This document shows, one piece after another, positions 1 through 11,700 of a DNA stretch of 64,000 bases (position 1 is the stretch's first letter; each line of letters starts with the position of its first letter). The DNA is taken from NCBI GenBank assembly GCA_021464245.1, contig JADCRB010000059.1, forward strand, positions 160,798-224,797, given 5' to 3'. Under the pieces are notes generated by a model, which worked only from the letters and a program-made list of their open reading frames with translations, did not search any database and was not told the DNA's origin. A program made the translations under genes and the position numbers. The DNA is from Carallia brachiata. Lineage: Eukaryota; Streptophyta; Magnoliopsida; Malpighiales; Rhizophoraceae.

Positions 1-476
1 ACCCTTAACGTTTTTGTCGTCAATCTTTTTTGTTCTCCGCCGTTAGTTTGCCGTTAAATTTAACATTTATCAGTCTAATTATCGTTACGTCCTCTAATTT
101 GAATAACATGTGAGTATACAGTGATGACCTAAAATTTAATAATTTTTTTTAAAATTTTTTTCAAATATTGTGATTTTTAAAAAATCAAAAGAAAATGTTA
201 TTTATGATTTTATAAAATTAAAAGTAAAAATAAAAATAAAGATTTTGTTATCTGTATATACTATAATAAACAAATATCTGAATAGAACTAATCAGAAAAT
301 AACAAAATATGACAGATTATCACTTTATTAAATTTCAAATTATCGCTTTATGCTGACATGTTATTCAAATTAGAAGACGTGATGATAATTGGACTGCTAA
401 ATGTTAAATTTAACGACAAACTAACGGCGGCGGGCAAAAAAAATTGACGGCATAAACATTGAGGGCATAATTTAAA
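1..476. repeat. Long terminal-inverted-repeat element (MITE/fold-back), left end cut by window
   Basis: Bases 1-125 and about 345-476 are inverted copies of each other. The left arm carries CCGCCGTTAGTTTGCCGTT and the right arm carries its complement around 415-430; both arms then run through a shared TAATTTGAATAACATGT segment (about 96-112 and 356-375). The roughly 220 bp centre is AT-rich and non-coding. Arms this long on a short non-coding element suggest a Mutator-like or fold-back MITE. The left tip lies at or just before base 1, so target-site duplication cannot be checked. Confidence 0.7.
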
Positions 477-1833
477 ATAAAAAAATATTATAGACGAAAT
501 TCTCAAAAAAAAATAAAGATAGTGAACAAAATTTATATATTTACCTAAAAATAATGATAACATAACATAATAGTCACTCAAGGGAATGACATACCAGATC
601 GCATGACCACCAAACAGCGATGGAGTGGGCACTCGTCCTATTTCATAATAAAATAAGAATAATATTATGTAATTTTACTTAAATAATGATAAATAACTAT
701 ATAATCTAACTTAAAGATATTTAATAATTTTTTAATTTTTATTTTTTTATAAATTTAATATCTAATAATCAATATTATTTTATAATTATTTCAAAATTAT
801 TTAAATAAAATCACTAAATTTTTTAAAAAATTATATATATATATATATATATATTATAATATAAAGTACTACTCTTGTTGAATTTTTCTCTTTTTTTTTT
901 TTTTGTGCACAATTCATCCTGTTTAATATTTATTTACACATTTTGTTTAGATAATTATCGGTGCATTTGTCCACGATATAGATTATTTATTTTTCCATCT
1001 AATCTTATGACACTCTTGTTTGTAAAAGCATATCGAAAATTATTGTTGTTTGCACGCATGATTTTTAGGGAAGTTATATTTGTACGCATTGATTTACTTT
1101 TTACACGCACTATTAAATTATAAAATTTTTATCTTCTTATATTAATTGAGCGTGTAAGAAGTATTTGGTGCGTGTAAATATCACCTCCCTGATTTTTATA
1201 TTTGACAAAGTCTACAGAGGGCCGCTATCCGAGAACGGAAATATTAGGCAGATACTTGTGCACAAATTTATATATATATAAATATAATAATTATTTTTTA
1301 TATTATATTAAAAATTTATTAAAAAAATTTATATAATATTTATATTTTTTATTTAAAAATAACAAGTATTTAAATTTTAATTTTAAATTTTTATAATAAA
1401 ACTAAAATATTAATATCAGGTCAATCAATACTGCACTGGTGTCGTCGGTGCACCGGGACGTCCCATTGGAGAACTAGCTGCGTGACGTAACGTGTCCCAT
1501 CTCATCGATAGGTTGTCATCAAGTCGGATGCATCAATCTTCTCTGTCCCGGAAGTTTCCTCAGTTGGAAACTTAATTAACCCATGTTCCCTACATTTAAA
1601 ATTTTTAAACAACATTTATTTAAATTTAAATCTTAATTTTATAATAATAAAAAAATAAATTAATATGTTGTTCTTACATCGGCTCGGTCCAGTGGACCTA
1701 ATATGGGCGAGGGAGTGCTATTTTTGTAACATACTGTTTAAATTTTATAAAAAAATAAATAAATAATAATTTTATATTTTATTATAAAATTTAAGTTGTT
1801 TGTTATAAAAATAAAGCTGTCTGTTATAAATAT
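477..1833. other. AT-rich intergenic sequence, no gene seen
   Basis: No open frame resembles a known protein. It holds a (TA)n tract at about 832-862 and poly-T/poly-A runs. A slightly more GC-rich patch lies at 1430-1560 with no recognisable content. Confidence 0.6.
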
Positions 1834-1925
1834 AAAAAAAATTCTAAGAGAGCTGTCAAGAAGTGGGGCCACATATATATATATATATAAAAGACTAACA
1901 ATATTTATACAGAAAATTGTTAGTC
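1834..1925. repeat. Dispersed repeat, copy 1 (AATTCTAAG...GTGGGGCC family)
   Basis: Contains AATTCTAAGAGAGCTGTCAA followed by GAAGTGGGGCCACATATAT, then a TA tract and AACAATATTTATA. The same blocks recur at 3331-3400 and 3755-3836, where they are arranged as hairpins. This looks like a remnant of a small palindromic DNA transposon. Confidence 0.6.
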
Positions 1926-3330
1926 TAATATGAGTGGAGGAGAAAGATTGATTAAGTTATCAAGTTTGAGTTGATAAGAGTTATTTGAGACTAATTAATT
2001 TCAAATTAATTAATTTAGAATTTTGATTATTCCATACATTATTTAATTAAAACTCAATCTATTTGAAAGTAAGAATTAGTCTTAATTTTCAAATTTCTAA
2101 TTGAAATAAATTTTTCTTATTGGTATAGGAATTTAGGTTTCTAGTTTTAATTGTCTTTTATTTTGAAAACTTTAATTACTTAAATTTGTCTGTAAATAAG
2201 TATATAAAACTCTTTTATTTTCAGATTGGTTTACTAAGGATAAGAACACACATTCTTTAGAGTTTCAGAACTCTTGTATCGAATTTATCAAGGATATCTC
2301 CTTGTGGCGTTCAATTTAGACTTATCATCCTCCTTTCTTTGTAGAGTGTGACGTTTACCAAATTTTCTTATACTTTTGATTCGCATCTCTTTATAGACAT
2401 TGGGTCAAGAATCCTTCAAATCTAACTTTACTTTCTTTGAGTTGTGACTCCAACCTCGTTCGTGGGTCTGTCGGTATTTCCACAGGGTTTGTGTCTCGTC
2501 TTCCAGTACTATTCATGGGGTTCGCATCAATGTTAAAAAAAAGTACAAAGGTCCTCACGAACACTCTCTTACATGTTTGCACTTCTCTCCTCATACTTCG
2601 TCACTCAGTCTCTCTTATTTGCACTCAAATCATTCAATCACTCAACTACTCATGTTTAGGTCTGATTCCTTAAGGTACAAACTCAAATTTCAATTCCAAA
2701 CCATATTTTGAATACCCAACAACTCAAAAACCAATAAATCATAAAGAAAAAATCACAACTAAAAATCTATCTTTCTCTCTATGTTACCAAACAAAGCACA
2801 ACACTCTCTGTTTTTTTTTTTCAAAGATTGCTGAAAAATAATAAGTGCCGACTCAAACAAACACTAGGAGACCTGAAAAAGAGTTTAGAATGGGCGGATT
2901 AGGGTTTTCTCTTTTTTCTTAATCAGTATAAATTTTGAGTACTAACTTCGAATGCATTTTTAACTAAGATACCAATTGAATTGAACTTTGGTCAAAACAC
3001 AAAAGTTGTAGCCCCATATGTTAGCTTTTAAACAGAACTTGAATCACTTAATTTGGAGTTGTAAAGAAGAAGTTATGATTAAAATACTGAGCATATGTCA
3101 AATCTGACGGATAAAACACCAAAAAGCGCACAAACTTAAGGATTTTTTTTTCTGATACTGAACAACGAAACAATGAAGACAGAGACAAATAAATACAAAT
3201 CTAGAGTTAAGAATACAATGAAAAATACAAAAATAAATTTTAAATGCACAGACCTGACCTAAATCAAAAAACAAGATACAAAAAAAAAAAATAATACAAA
3301 TAGACGAAAGATACGTAAACCAAATTTAGA
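1926..3330. other. Intergenic sequence, possible decayed retroelement
   Basis: No coding gene is recognisable. Around 2205-2290 there is a TATA-like GTATATAAAAC followed by an AACACACATTCTTTAGAG segment that resembles the R region of a plant LTR, but no second LTR or primer binding site was found, so this is only a suggestion. Confidence 0.35.
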
Positions 3331-3535
3331 GAGAATTCTAAAAGACTTGCAAGAAGTGGGGCCATATATATACCTTAGAATTCTTCCCCCTTGGAATTTT
3401 CTCGATAAACATTGTTAGTCTTTTTCTCCATAAATATTGTTAGTCTGATTAAGTGGACCACTTGTTAGTTTGATTATGTGACCCTAAGTGAGACCACGTA
3501 ATCAAATTAACAATATTTATAGAAAAGGTGCTCTG
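3331..3535. repeat. Dispersed repeat, copy 2, with inverted repeat
   Basis: Positions 3331-3385 repeat the AATTCTAA...GAAGTGGGGCC block of copy 1. Immediately downstream, the segment around 3432-3466 (TAAATATTGTTAGTCTGATT then AGTGGACC) is inverted at about 3492-3525 (GACCACGTAATCAAATTAAC then AATATTTA), making a second hairpin. Confidence 0.6.
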
Positions 3536-3754
3536 ACATGGACATATAAATTTATCAGAAAATTTTTAAAAGATAACTTGTGAGATTGAATATATAACTA
3601 TTTTAATTATAAGTGTAATTTAAATAAAAACAAAAAAATTACTATCTTTTTATTGTATAATAAATTTAATTAATTATACAATAAATTTAACTGATTACAA
3701 TTTTAAAAAATTTTCTAAAAATTTTTTGTTCAGCCATTCAACCTTTTTGCTTAT

Positions 3755-3836
3755 AGAAAAAATTCTAAGGAAGCTGCAAGAAGAATTCTAAGGTACATAT
3801 ATGGCCCCACTTCTCGCAGCTCCCTTAGAATTTTCT
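3755..3836. repeat. Palindromic hairpin just upstream of the AAA-ATPase
   Basis: The left arm GAAAAAATTCTAAGGAAGCT plus GCAAGAAG pairs with the right arm CTTCTCGCAGCTCCCTTAGA plus ATTTTC. The loop holds a nested AATTCTAAGGTACATATATG and GGCCCC segment of the same repeat family. The end lies about 130 bp from the ATG at 3966, so it probably sits in the promoter or 5' leader of that gene. Confidence 0.7.
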
Positions 3837-3965
3837 ATATATTGTTAGTCTGATGCCTCTTTCGATCCTTAAGCTTTGAATATAACACATTCAGCTCTCT
3901 TTCTTCCCAATTCAATTCCAGGGTTCTTTCTTTAAAAAAAAAAAAAAATTGTGTGAGAGAGAGAA

Positions 3966-5471
3966 ATGTGGACTCAACTGAGTTCAGGAATATCTGGCCT
4001 AATGATTGCTTTGGCCGTGCTCCGGCCATACATCCCACCTCAGCTTCTTGCCTATGTTGAGAAGTGTCGCCAGAAATGTCTGAGTTTCGTGTACCCATAC
4101 ATCCAAATCACCTTCCATGAGTTCGAGGGCGAGCGAATGAAGCGGAACGAGGCCTTCTCCGCCATTCAAAACTACCTCAGCGACAAGTCCTCCTCGCGAG
4201 CCCGAAAGCTGAAAGCTGATTTTGTCAAAGACAGCAGCAAATCTCTGCTCCTCAGCATGGATGATCACGAGGAAATTGCTGATACCTTTAATGGGATTAA
4301 GGTCTGGTGGGGTGCAAGTAAAACGACCCCAAAGACTCAGTCTCTTTCTATCTATCCGGGTGCCGATGACAGGCGGTTTTACGAGCTCAAGTTCCACAAG
4401 AGGCATAGAGAAACCATCACGGGGACCTACATAGGCCATGTTATCGAAGAAGGAAAGGCGATCGCAGTCAGGAATCGGCAAAGAAAGCTACACACCAACA
4501 ATCCAAGCCAGAATTGGTATGGCTGGAAATCGACTAAATGGAGCCATGCAATCTTTGAGCACCCCGCAACATTCGATACTTTGGCAATGGCAACCAAGCA
4601 GAAAGAAGAGATCAAGAATGATCTCATCAAGTTCAGCAAAGGGAAAGAATACTATGCAAGAATTGGGAAGCCCTGGAAGCGGGGCTATCTCCTCTATGGT
4701 CCTCCAGGAACCGGGAAATCCAGCATGATCTCTGCCATGGCAAACTTTTTGAATTACGATATCTATGATCTAGAGTTGACTACGGTCAAGGACAACAGCG
4801 AGCTCAGAAGGTTGTGGATTGACCTAACGAGTAAGTCCATAATTGTGATTGAGGATATTGATTGCTCGCTTGATCTTACAGGTCAGAGAAAGAAGAAGGA
4901 AGGAGAAAGAAGAAGAAGAAGAGGAGAAGATCCGATATCTAAAATGAGAAAGGAAGAAGAAAGCAAAAGCAGCAAAGTTACCTTATCTGGGCTATTGAAT
5001 TTTATTGATGGAATTTGGTCAGGTTGTGGGGGAGAAAGGATCATTGTGTTTACTACTAATCATGTGGACAAACTTGATCCTGCTTTGATCAGGAGGGGGA
5101 GGATGGATAAGAAAATAGAGATGTCCTATTGTCGCTTTGAAGCATTCAAGGTGCTAGCGAAGAACTACTTGGATATTGATTCACATGAATTGTTCCCGAA
5201 AATTCGCAACTTGTTGGAGGAAACCAACGTGACCCCAGCTGATGTTGCTGAAAACCTGATGCCGAAGTCGGAGGATGAAGATGAAGATACTTGTTTGAAG
5301 AATCTGATAGAAGCTATTGAGGCTGCAAAGGAGGAAGCAAGAAAGAAGTCAGAGGAAGAAGCCAAGTTAAAGGCAGAGCAAGAGGCCAAGTTAAAAGCCG
5401 AGGAAGAAGCTAAGTTGAAGGCAGAACAAGAAGAGAGAGAAGGACAAAGCTCCAGACAAGGATGTGAATAG
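3966..5471 (+). CDS. AAA-ATPase of the plant AATP1/BCS1-like family
   Basis: An intronless 501-residue AAA+ ATPase. Residues 1-60 hold the short N-terminal hydrophobic segment (GLMIALAVLRPYIPPQLL) that anchors plant members of this family to mitochondrial or ER membranes. An N-terminal AAA-associated domain with FEGE at 53-56 follows. The AAA core shows Walker A GPPGTGKS at 245-252, Walker B IIVIEDIDCS at 292-301 and the arginine-finger stretch RRGRMD at 376-381. A basic insert (about 307-320) follows Walker B. The C-terminus has three tandem copies of an eight-residue EAKLKAE(Q/E) unit (464-487), a charged coiled-coil tail. The ATG is the first in the frame and is preceded by GAGAGAGAA. The frame ends abruptly after residue 490 in a GA-run; the next frame stays open to 5529, so the natural C-terminus is probably different. 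Family members respond to stress, salt and pathogens, but the substrate cannot be read from sequence. Confidence 0.9.
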   Translation: MWTQLSSGISGLMIALAVLRPYIPPQLLAYVEKCRQKCLSFVYPYIQITFHEFEGERMKRNEAFSAIQNYLSDKSSSRARKLKADFVKDSSKSLLLSMDDHEEIADTFNGIKVWWGASKTTPKTQSLSIYPGADDRRFYELKFHKRHRETITGTYIGHVIEEGKAIAVRNRQRKLHTNNPSQNWYGWKSTKWSHAIFEHPATFDTLAMATKQKEEIKNDLIKFSKGKEYYARIGKPWKRGYLLYGPPGTGKSSMISAMANFLNYDIYDLELTTVKDNSELRRLWIDLTSKSIIVIEDIDCSLDLTGQRKKKEGERRRRRGEDPISKMRKEEESKSSKVTLSGLLNFIDGIWSGCGGERIIVFTTNHVDKLDPALIRRGRMDKKIEMSYCRFEAFKVLAKNYLDIDSHELFPKIRNLLEETNVTPADVAENLMPKSEDEDEDTCLKNLIEAIEAAKEEARKKSEEEAKLKAEQEAKLKAEEEAKLKAEQEEREGQSSRQGCE

Positions 5472-5529
5472 TAACGCAGGATCAACTAAAGAAGTCGTCC
5501 CTGTCAAAGAAAATGGTGTCGTCTCCTGA

Positions 5530-6045
5530 AGTACAAGCTGCTTGGCTATCAGGAATTTGTTGCAACGTATTAGTTCCCATAGTTATGTTGTTAGCTGTTG
5601 TGAAAATAAAGAACCTTTGCAGTCATTGTATATTTATTTGCATTAAAAAAACTATGTATATATTTATTTGCTTGCGTTGTGGTTCTAGTTGTACTTGAAT
5701 ATAGTTATAGAATATGTTCGAAGAAAAATTCTCAAAAAAATTGCTCACAGCAGTCAATTAATTGAGGATTTAAATTCCTTCCAGTATGCAACTTTGCTTG
5801 CTCGGTGATCTCATCATTTCGATCTTGTTCATCAAAAGTGATCGTGATGCAACCTTGTCTTCTTCAGGATCCATTGTCTAACTGCGAACTAGCTGTTGTT
5901 TAAAGTTTTGCGTCAGGTTATAACAATGACCTAACAAATCCAGATAACATTGCCCTCTGAAACCCGTCCAATCCAGGAACACAATCCAGTGCCCTCCTCA
6001 AAACCAGCCAATGAGACTAGCTAGTAGCAAAAACTAGTTAGTTAA
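5530..6045. other. 3' flank of the AAA-ATPase and intergenic sequence
   Basis: It probably includes the 3' UTR of the AAA-ATPase (AATAAA-like sequences at 5605-5650). Nothing else is recognised. Confidence 0.5.
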
Positions 6046-6295
6046 CATTTTTTATTTTTTTCGGTACATCAGATAGTAAAGAAAGACCAAAAACTAAGGA
6101 TGAAGACAATCTTTCTCTATTCCTATCCTTGTAGCACATGATGTCTAATGGTGGACGGTCGAGAAGAATATCATTGGAACCACAAACAGTCCCATCTTAG
6201 TAAGAAAATCAGCATAGGAGTTATAATCTCGAAACACGCGTTAAAGTTTAACCACCTAAAATCTATCACAAAGAGCACTAGTTAGTTACTGTTAC
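6046..6295 (-). mobile_element. LINE retrotransposon relic (end of RNase H domain and 3' tail)
   Basis: Read on the minus strand, about 6290-6130 gives a degraded frame with VKL, FRDYNSYADFLTKMGLFVV and TVHH. This matches the typical carboxy end of plant LINE RNase H domains (REAN..AD.LA..G pattern), with stop codons inside. It then runs into an A-rich tail (plus-strand T-run at about 6051-6060). Only the 3' end is present, as expected of a 5'-truncated insertion. Confidence 0.5.
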
Positions 6296-8783
6296 ATTAC
6301 ATTTTGATATTATTTGCGAGATGTCGTCGTTAGTCAAAGTGTAAGAAGATCAACATTTCTGCCTTTAAAACATAGTGTTATGTGTCTTTCGAATAGAAGT
6401 TTAAGGTGGATTTATAATGAAAAGTTATTATTTGAAGTTCAGTAATATTTTTTATTGGAGCGTTGCAATGACCAATATATTTTTTTTTTCTGATTAATGA
6501 TTAATTAATTTCAATGGTAGCAAAAAATTTCCACTATGCATGCTTATTTCTTATGAATTTTTTCAGTGTACAAAGTTAACTAAAGTTTTATATTATTCGG
6601 TAATTTCAAATTCTCAATAATCTAGACAAAGCTGGCTGCAAAACAATAAGATTTCAATTGTAGTTGATCAAGATAGTTATCTTTTGGATATATGTAAGTA
6701 GACGGGAAAAAGGTGGACAGGTAGAGGATGGAGAAATTTGTTTGTGTAATTAGTTAGTTTATTTGTTTAATGAAATATTAAATTATTATAATAAAATTTA
6801 AAAATATTATTTTATTTATTTTTTCGTTACAGAAATTAAACGTTTTGTTATATAAATAAATCAATTTATTGTAAAAATAATTTATTTTTTTCTGCTTTTT
6901 TTCTTTTGCATCTATGTAATGTGATCCTTATTTTTTTGAAAAATAATTACAGCTGTTGAGTAACTCAATCAACTTTTTGTCTTTTCTGCATAGTGTGATC
7001 ACTCATGTAAAAACAAATACGATGATTAAAATATTAAAAGTACAATAATTACATAACGATTACCAGGACAAAAAAGAAAAGATTAGTAACGATATTTTTT
7101 TACTTGTAACGAATAAGTTTTAGCTTCCTGATAATGGGATTCTCCAAATTTTTTATCTTAGTAAAGATTTTTCAAAACTGATTGTCTTAAATTTGATGAT
7201 TAGACATAGTAATTTTATTGAAAAAATAAATATATTAGATAAATATAAATTTTTTTATGTATCATTTTCTTTGCAAATCAATGTTTTAGTTTATCCAAAA
7301 GAGAAACAAAAATGTCTTGGAAATTAATTCTTGGAGGCAAAATACAATGAATCGTAATATGAGCTCTATATTATCAACTACATTAAATTAATACATGACA
7401 TGAGCTATTAATGGCCAATATAGGAAATTCGGGCTGAATTTTGCAAAACAACTACAATGTTCCTCGCGTTTCTAACAAACTAGTAGTCTCTTTAGTCAAA
7501 AAAAAAAAAAAATCACAAACAAACTATTAGTCTCTTAGTTGAACCAAAATATTGAATTTTAGAAAAGAAAAAAGATAAAAGGAATTTTAATTTTTCATAG
7601 TGCAATTTGCCAAAGGAAACGTCACAATGTTTTAGGAGAATGAACAGTTAAAATGTGTAATCGACAATAATAATTATAATTATAAATATACACGTAGGAT
7701 TTATACATATACGTATTCTTTGAGGAAAAAAATATAATATAAAATATATAATTATCAATAAATCTAATGTGTTATGTGGTCAGAAAAGTGGTGAAAGTCT
7801 GTGGGTCATATTTAGAGTTAGATTTGCCCGCTGGGATATCAGTAGCAGAGTCTCGTTGGTCATGCTAGTGATAGCGTAGTGGATTTGACCCTTTTGGAGG
7901 TTGTTAAACAAACTATTCAAACACGCGTTTCTTTCAAATCTGATACAGAGATCTGATGATCGACACACTCGTAACTGATTATTTTTTGTTCAAAAAAAAA
8001 GAAAATTTTAAAATAAACTATAAGTCTAACTAGATAATATCCTCCCTCACTTATAATTCCTAAAATTTTTTTCTTTTAGCAAAATCGGTCCTTAAAACAT
8101 TGAACAAAATTTGCAGAAAGCACTCAGTTAGTATTAGATGGTAATCATGGTATTGAGTTTCAGTTTCACCCAAAACTAATTAAACAAAAAAAAAAAAATT
8201 GTAATCATGTGTTGGACTCGTGGTTGAAAACTTGAAATGCGAATTCCACCAAAATTGAATGGTGTCTACGGCTTATTTCTTGGTGCGAGAAGCGTATCTC
8301 TAACTATTTCATTTTTTTGCGTCATTCTTAACCCAAAATCGCAGTACTTCTTGTCGTAACGACGCCACTCCTGCTGTTCATTTTTATCACAAAAATACAT
8401 TTGCAGGAGGCACCCAACTTTCGAAATAAATGAGCAACGGTCTCTCTCTGTCTCTCTCTTTCTCTGGGCCTTAGCGTTTAAGGCTTGGGAGCACAAGTCG
8501 CTGTAGAGCTTCCACCACATGTCAGAAGTTCAGCAGAGCTTATTAGCGAATTTCAAGGACCCATTAAGAAAGAGAAGTAGCAAACAGGAAACTCCGTACA
8601 AATGGAGAGAAAGAGAGAGAGAGACTTTAATGAGCCTTTTTTTGCTTTTTATAGCACCCAAGACCAGGAAATACTTTTTATATCTCTCTCCAACGTTAAA
8701 GGTTGTTTCTTTGTCCTGTTTGCTTTCTGGGTTCTGTTCCATTTTCTTGGTGGATGAATGCGTGGGAGAGTGCTAGTTTGTTC
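6296..8783. other. Intergenic sequence and 5' leader of the kinase gene
   Basis: AT-rich, no gene seen in most of it. The last 300 bp or so (8430-8783), rich in CT/GA runs, are likely the 5' UTR and promoter of the kinase that starts at 8784. Short open frames on either strand here have no recognisable protein features. Confidence 0.5.
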
Positions 8784-11700
8784 ATGGCCGCCAGTGAAGA
8801 GCTTAACACTAGCAAAGATTCTACTGCTCCATGGTACGCATGAGTTCTTCTTCATATTCTTTCATTCGGGTATTTCTTAATATCTTTTCTTCATCAAAAT
8901 GTTTCATTTTTTTCATTTCCATTTTTGGTAAAAACCATTCCTTTCAATTGGTTTATTGAATCTTTCCATGTAAATTTTCTTTGTCTGAAATTTAAGTTAC
9001 ATAGAATTTGGTATTGCGGGTTGTTGTTGTGGATAGAAATTGTTACTTAGGCAAAAAAATTATCATTCTCATCAATCTGTTTGGGAGTGATATTTGATGA
9101 GGACTGACCTACAATGAAAAATAAAGGTTGCAGCTTTCTTTTGCTGTTATGTATGTATCATGTTTAGGTTCTCTCCTTTGGGCATGTCTTCTTTCTTCTC
9201 TGTTTTTCCTTTTGTCAATGTTTAGAGAGTGTTAGGTAGTGATCCTTGATTTACGTTTGCCCATTTTGCTTTGTAATGTTAATTTGAGTCTGATTCGCAA
9301 TGAATTTGACCCATGATTTGGCTAGTGGGTCAGTTATCATGTGATTGTGAGGAAGGTGATTTAAAAGGTTTGTTTTTATTTTCTTCCCTGATTTCTTGAT
9401 TCTGGCTATCCTGATCTTAATACATGTTCAGTTTCTATATACATAGCACCGTGTAATGTTTTTTACCATGTCATCTTTTTAGCTTTGTCCTCTTCATTCC
9501 TAATTTACGATAAGGGGTCACTACTAGCAAACAACTTGATTCAATGATGCAAAATTCTTTATGACGTAACATACTTATGTGGAGGGATGATGAGCTACTT
9601 CTGCTAGCAGTAAATTCGTTCAAAAAGCTTGTAATTATCCATTATAGTCAATTTCTTTGCACCATAGTGGATGAAAATTTACTTGTAAGTTGTAAGCTTG
9701 AACTTTAGCATTCCAGTAAAAATACCAATGCCAAGTTTAAGATAATCAGTGCATCAGGCTTTCACGTGGACACTCCTGGCTTGTTTGTTCACATTATTGG
9801 AATCATGATGCTATCTGGCACATTCTAAATTACCTCCAATTTTTTAAACAGTGGGGATTCAAAGGATTTTGCTGTACGACCTGAATGGAAACTCAGGGCA
9901 AAGATATCATTCAAACGGAGAAAAGGCAGTGCAAAGCTTTCTTCTTCTGCCTCAGCTCTTGGTATTTACCTTCATTTCTTTTGGTATTACACCAATGCAT
10001 CTCTATGCCTGTGCATATATTTAGGCTCCTATTCTGTTAACCTCACTGCAGATTTGAGGAGTTTGGACATCGAAAAGGAGAAACAGGATGGATATTCTCC
10101 CAGAGGAGTTATAGAAGCCTCGTTGAAAGGCTTGGATTCCGACTCAGCTTCTCCTGAAGACAACACCAAAAAATCTGAAATTCAATCTTCAAATCTCAAG
10201 GCACAGGCCAACTGGAGTAAGTTTTTTAAGTTATGGAAAAGAAAATCTGTAAAGCGTTTGGCCTCCTTCACTCCCCTGCCTGTGCCAAGTATATCCAGTA
10301 GAAAGAGCAGAAGCACAAAGGACAATTCAGTGCTGAGGGATTTATTCAAATTCAAGACTTCATTGGAAAATTTCTCCATTGGAGAGCTCAAACGTGCCAC
10401 CAGCAATTTCAGCCATGGTCGGTAATTTATCCAGTAACTTATACTCGGCCACAGTGTTAACACACATTGACTGCTGCTTCAAAAAAGGTTGTGCAATTAT
10501 TGAATTATTGATCTGAGTATTAATGAAAATGTGTTTTTCTCGTAGTAATTGGAAAGGGTGGTTATGCGGAAGTTTACAAGGGTCATTTGCCGAATGGAAA
10601 GCTAGTAGCTGTTAAGCGACTGAACAAAGGAACAACAGATGAAATGACAGCAGGCTTTCTATCAGAGCTTGGCATTATAGCCCATGTAGATCATCCCAAT
10701 ACTGCTAAGTTGCTTGGGTTTGGCATTGAGGGAGGGATGTACCTTGTTTTTGAACTGTCGCCACTTGGGAGTCTAGGATCTGTCCTTCATGGTTTGTGGC
10801 CAATTTGCATGATATTCTTCTTGAATTTGGTTGTCTCTTCATTTGCCAGTAACTTGATTGTTGTTAATCATGTTCTAGGCTCCGAATTCAAAATTGATTG
10901 GGCCAAAAGGTATAAAATTGCTCTGGGGATAGCAGATGGACTGCTTTATCTTCATGAGAATTGTGCGAAGCGAATCATCCATAGAGATATCAAGGCTGAT
11001 AATATTCTTTTAACCGAGGATTTTGAGCCTCAGGTATCTGAAAAAAAATTCTCCGAAAGCAGTACTTTTGTGAGCATTCCTAGCCAGTGATTTTTAACTG
11101 CTGTAACATATACTGATCCTGTTAAATTATTCAGCCGTAGTTACTGGATTTGAACTTTCTTTGTATTGTGTATTGACATATTCTCTCCTTTATGCCCCTC
11201 TGCTTTTCACATATGCAATGTTTTAGTCAGTGTTTATTGATTATGGTAACATTATATTTTCTCCTCTCATGTATATATATATATATGTATTTTATGTTTT
11301 CTACATAGTGTCATCCATAGAGAGATATTAGTGCCACAACATTCTTTCTATGTGACCACTGAATGGCCTCACGGATTATCCATAAAACTTCTAATTCATT
11401 GATTTTATCCATTAACATCCAGATATGTGATTTTGGGCTTGCAAAGTGGCTACCCAGAGAGTGGACACACCACAATGTATCGAAATTTGAAGGAACTTTC
11501 GGGTTTGTAAGCCTCAAACTTGTTGGCCTCAAGTTAACACCGTGACCATTACTTAATTTTACCTTGTTTATTCACATGCAGCTACTTTGCTCCTGAATAC
11601 TTCATGCATGGTATCGTTGATGAGAAAACTGATATATATGCCTTTGGCGTTATACTTTTGGAGCTTATAACTGGACGTCGAGCTGTGGATCACTTACAGC

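Noticed and set aside
1960..2420. Possible solo LTR (TATA-like and R-like segments)
   Set aside because: No second repeat, TG/CA ends or target duplication could be fixed.
4222..4728. Several 70-160 codon frames overlapping the AAA-ATPase on both strands
   Set aside because: Shadows of the real coding frame in other phases.
8519..8776. 85-codon frame just upstream of the kinase as an N-terminal extension
   Set aside because: Ends with a stop before 8784, different composition, and the kinase already has a good start at 8784 matching the family.
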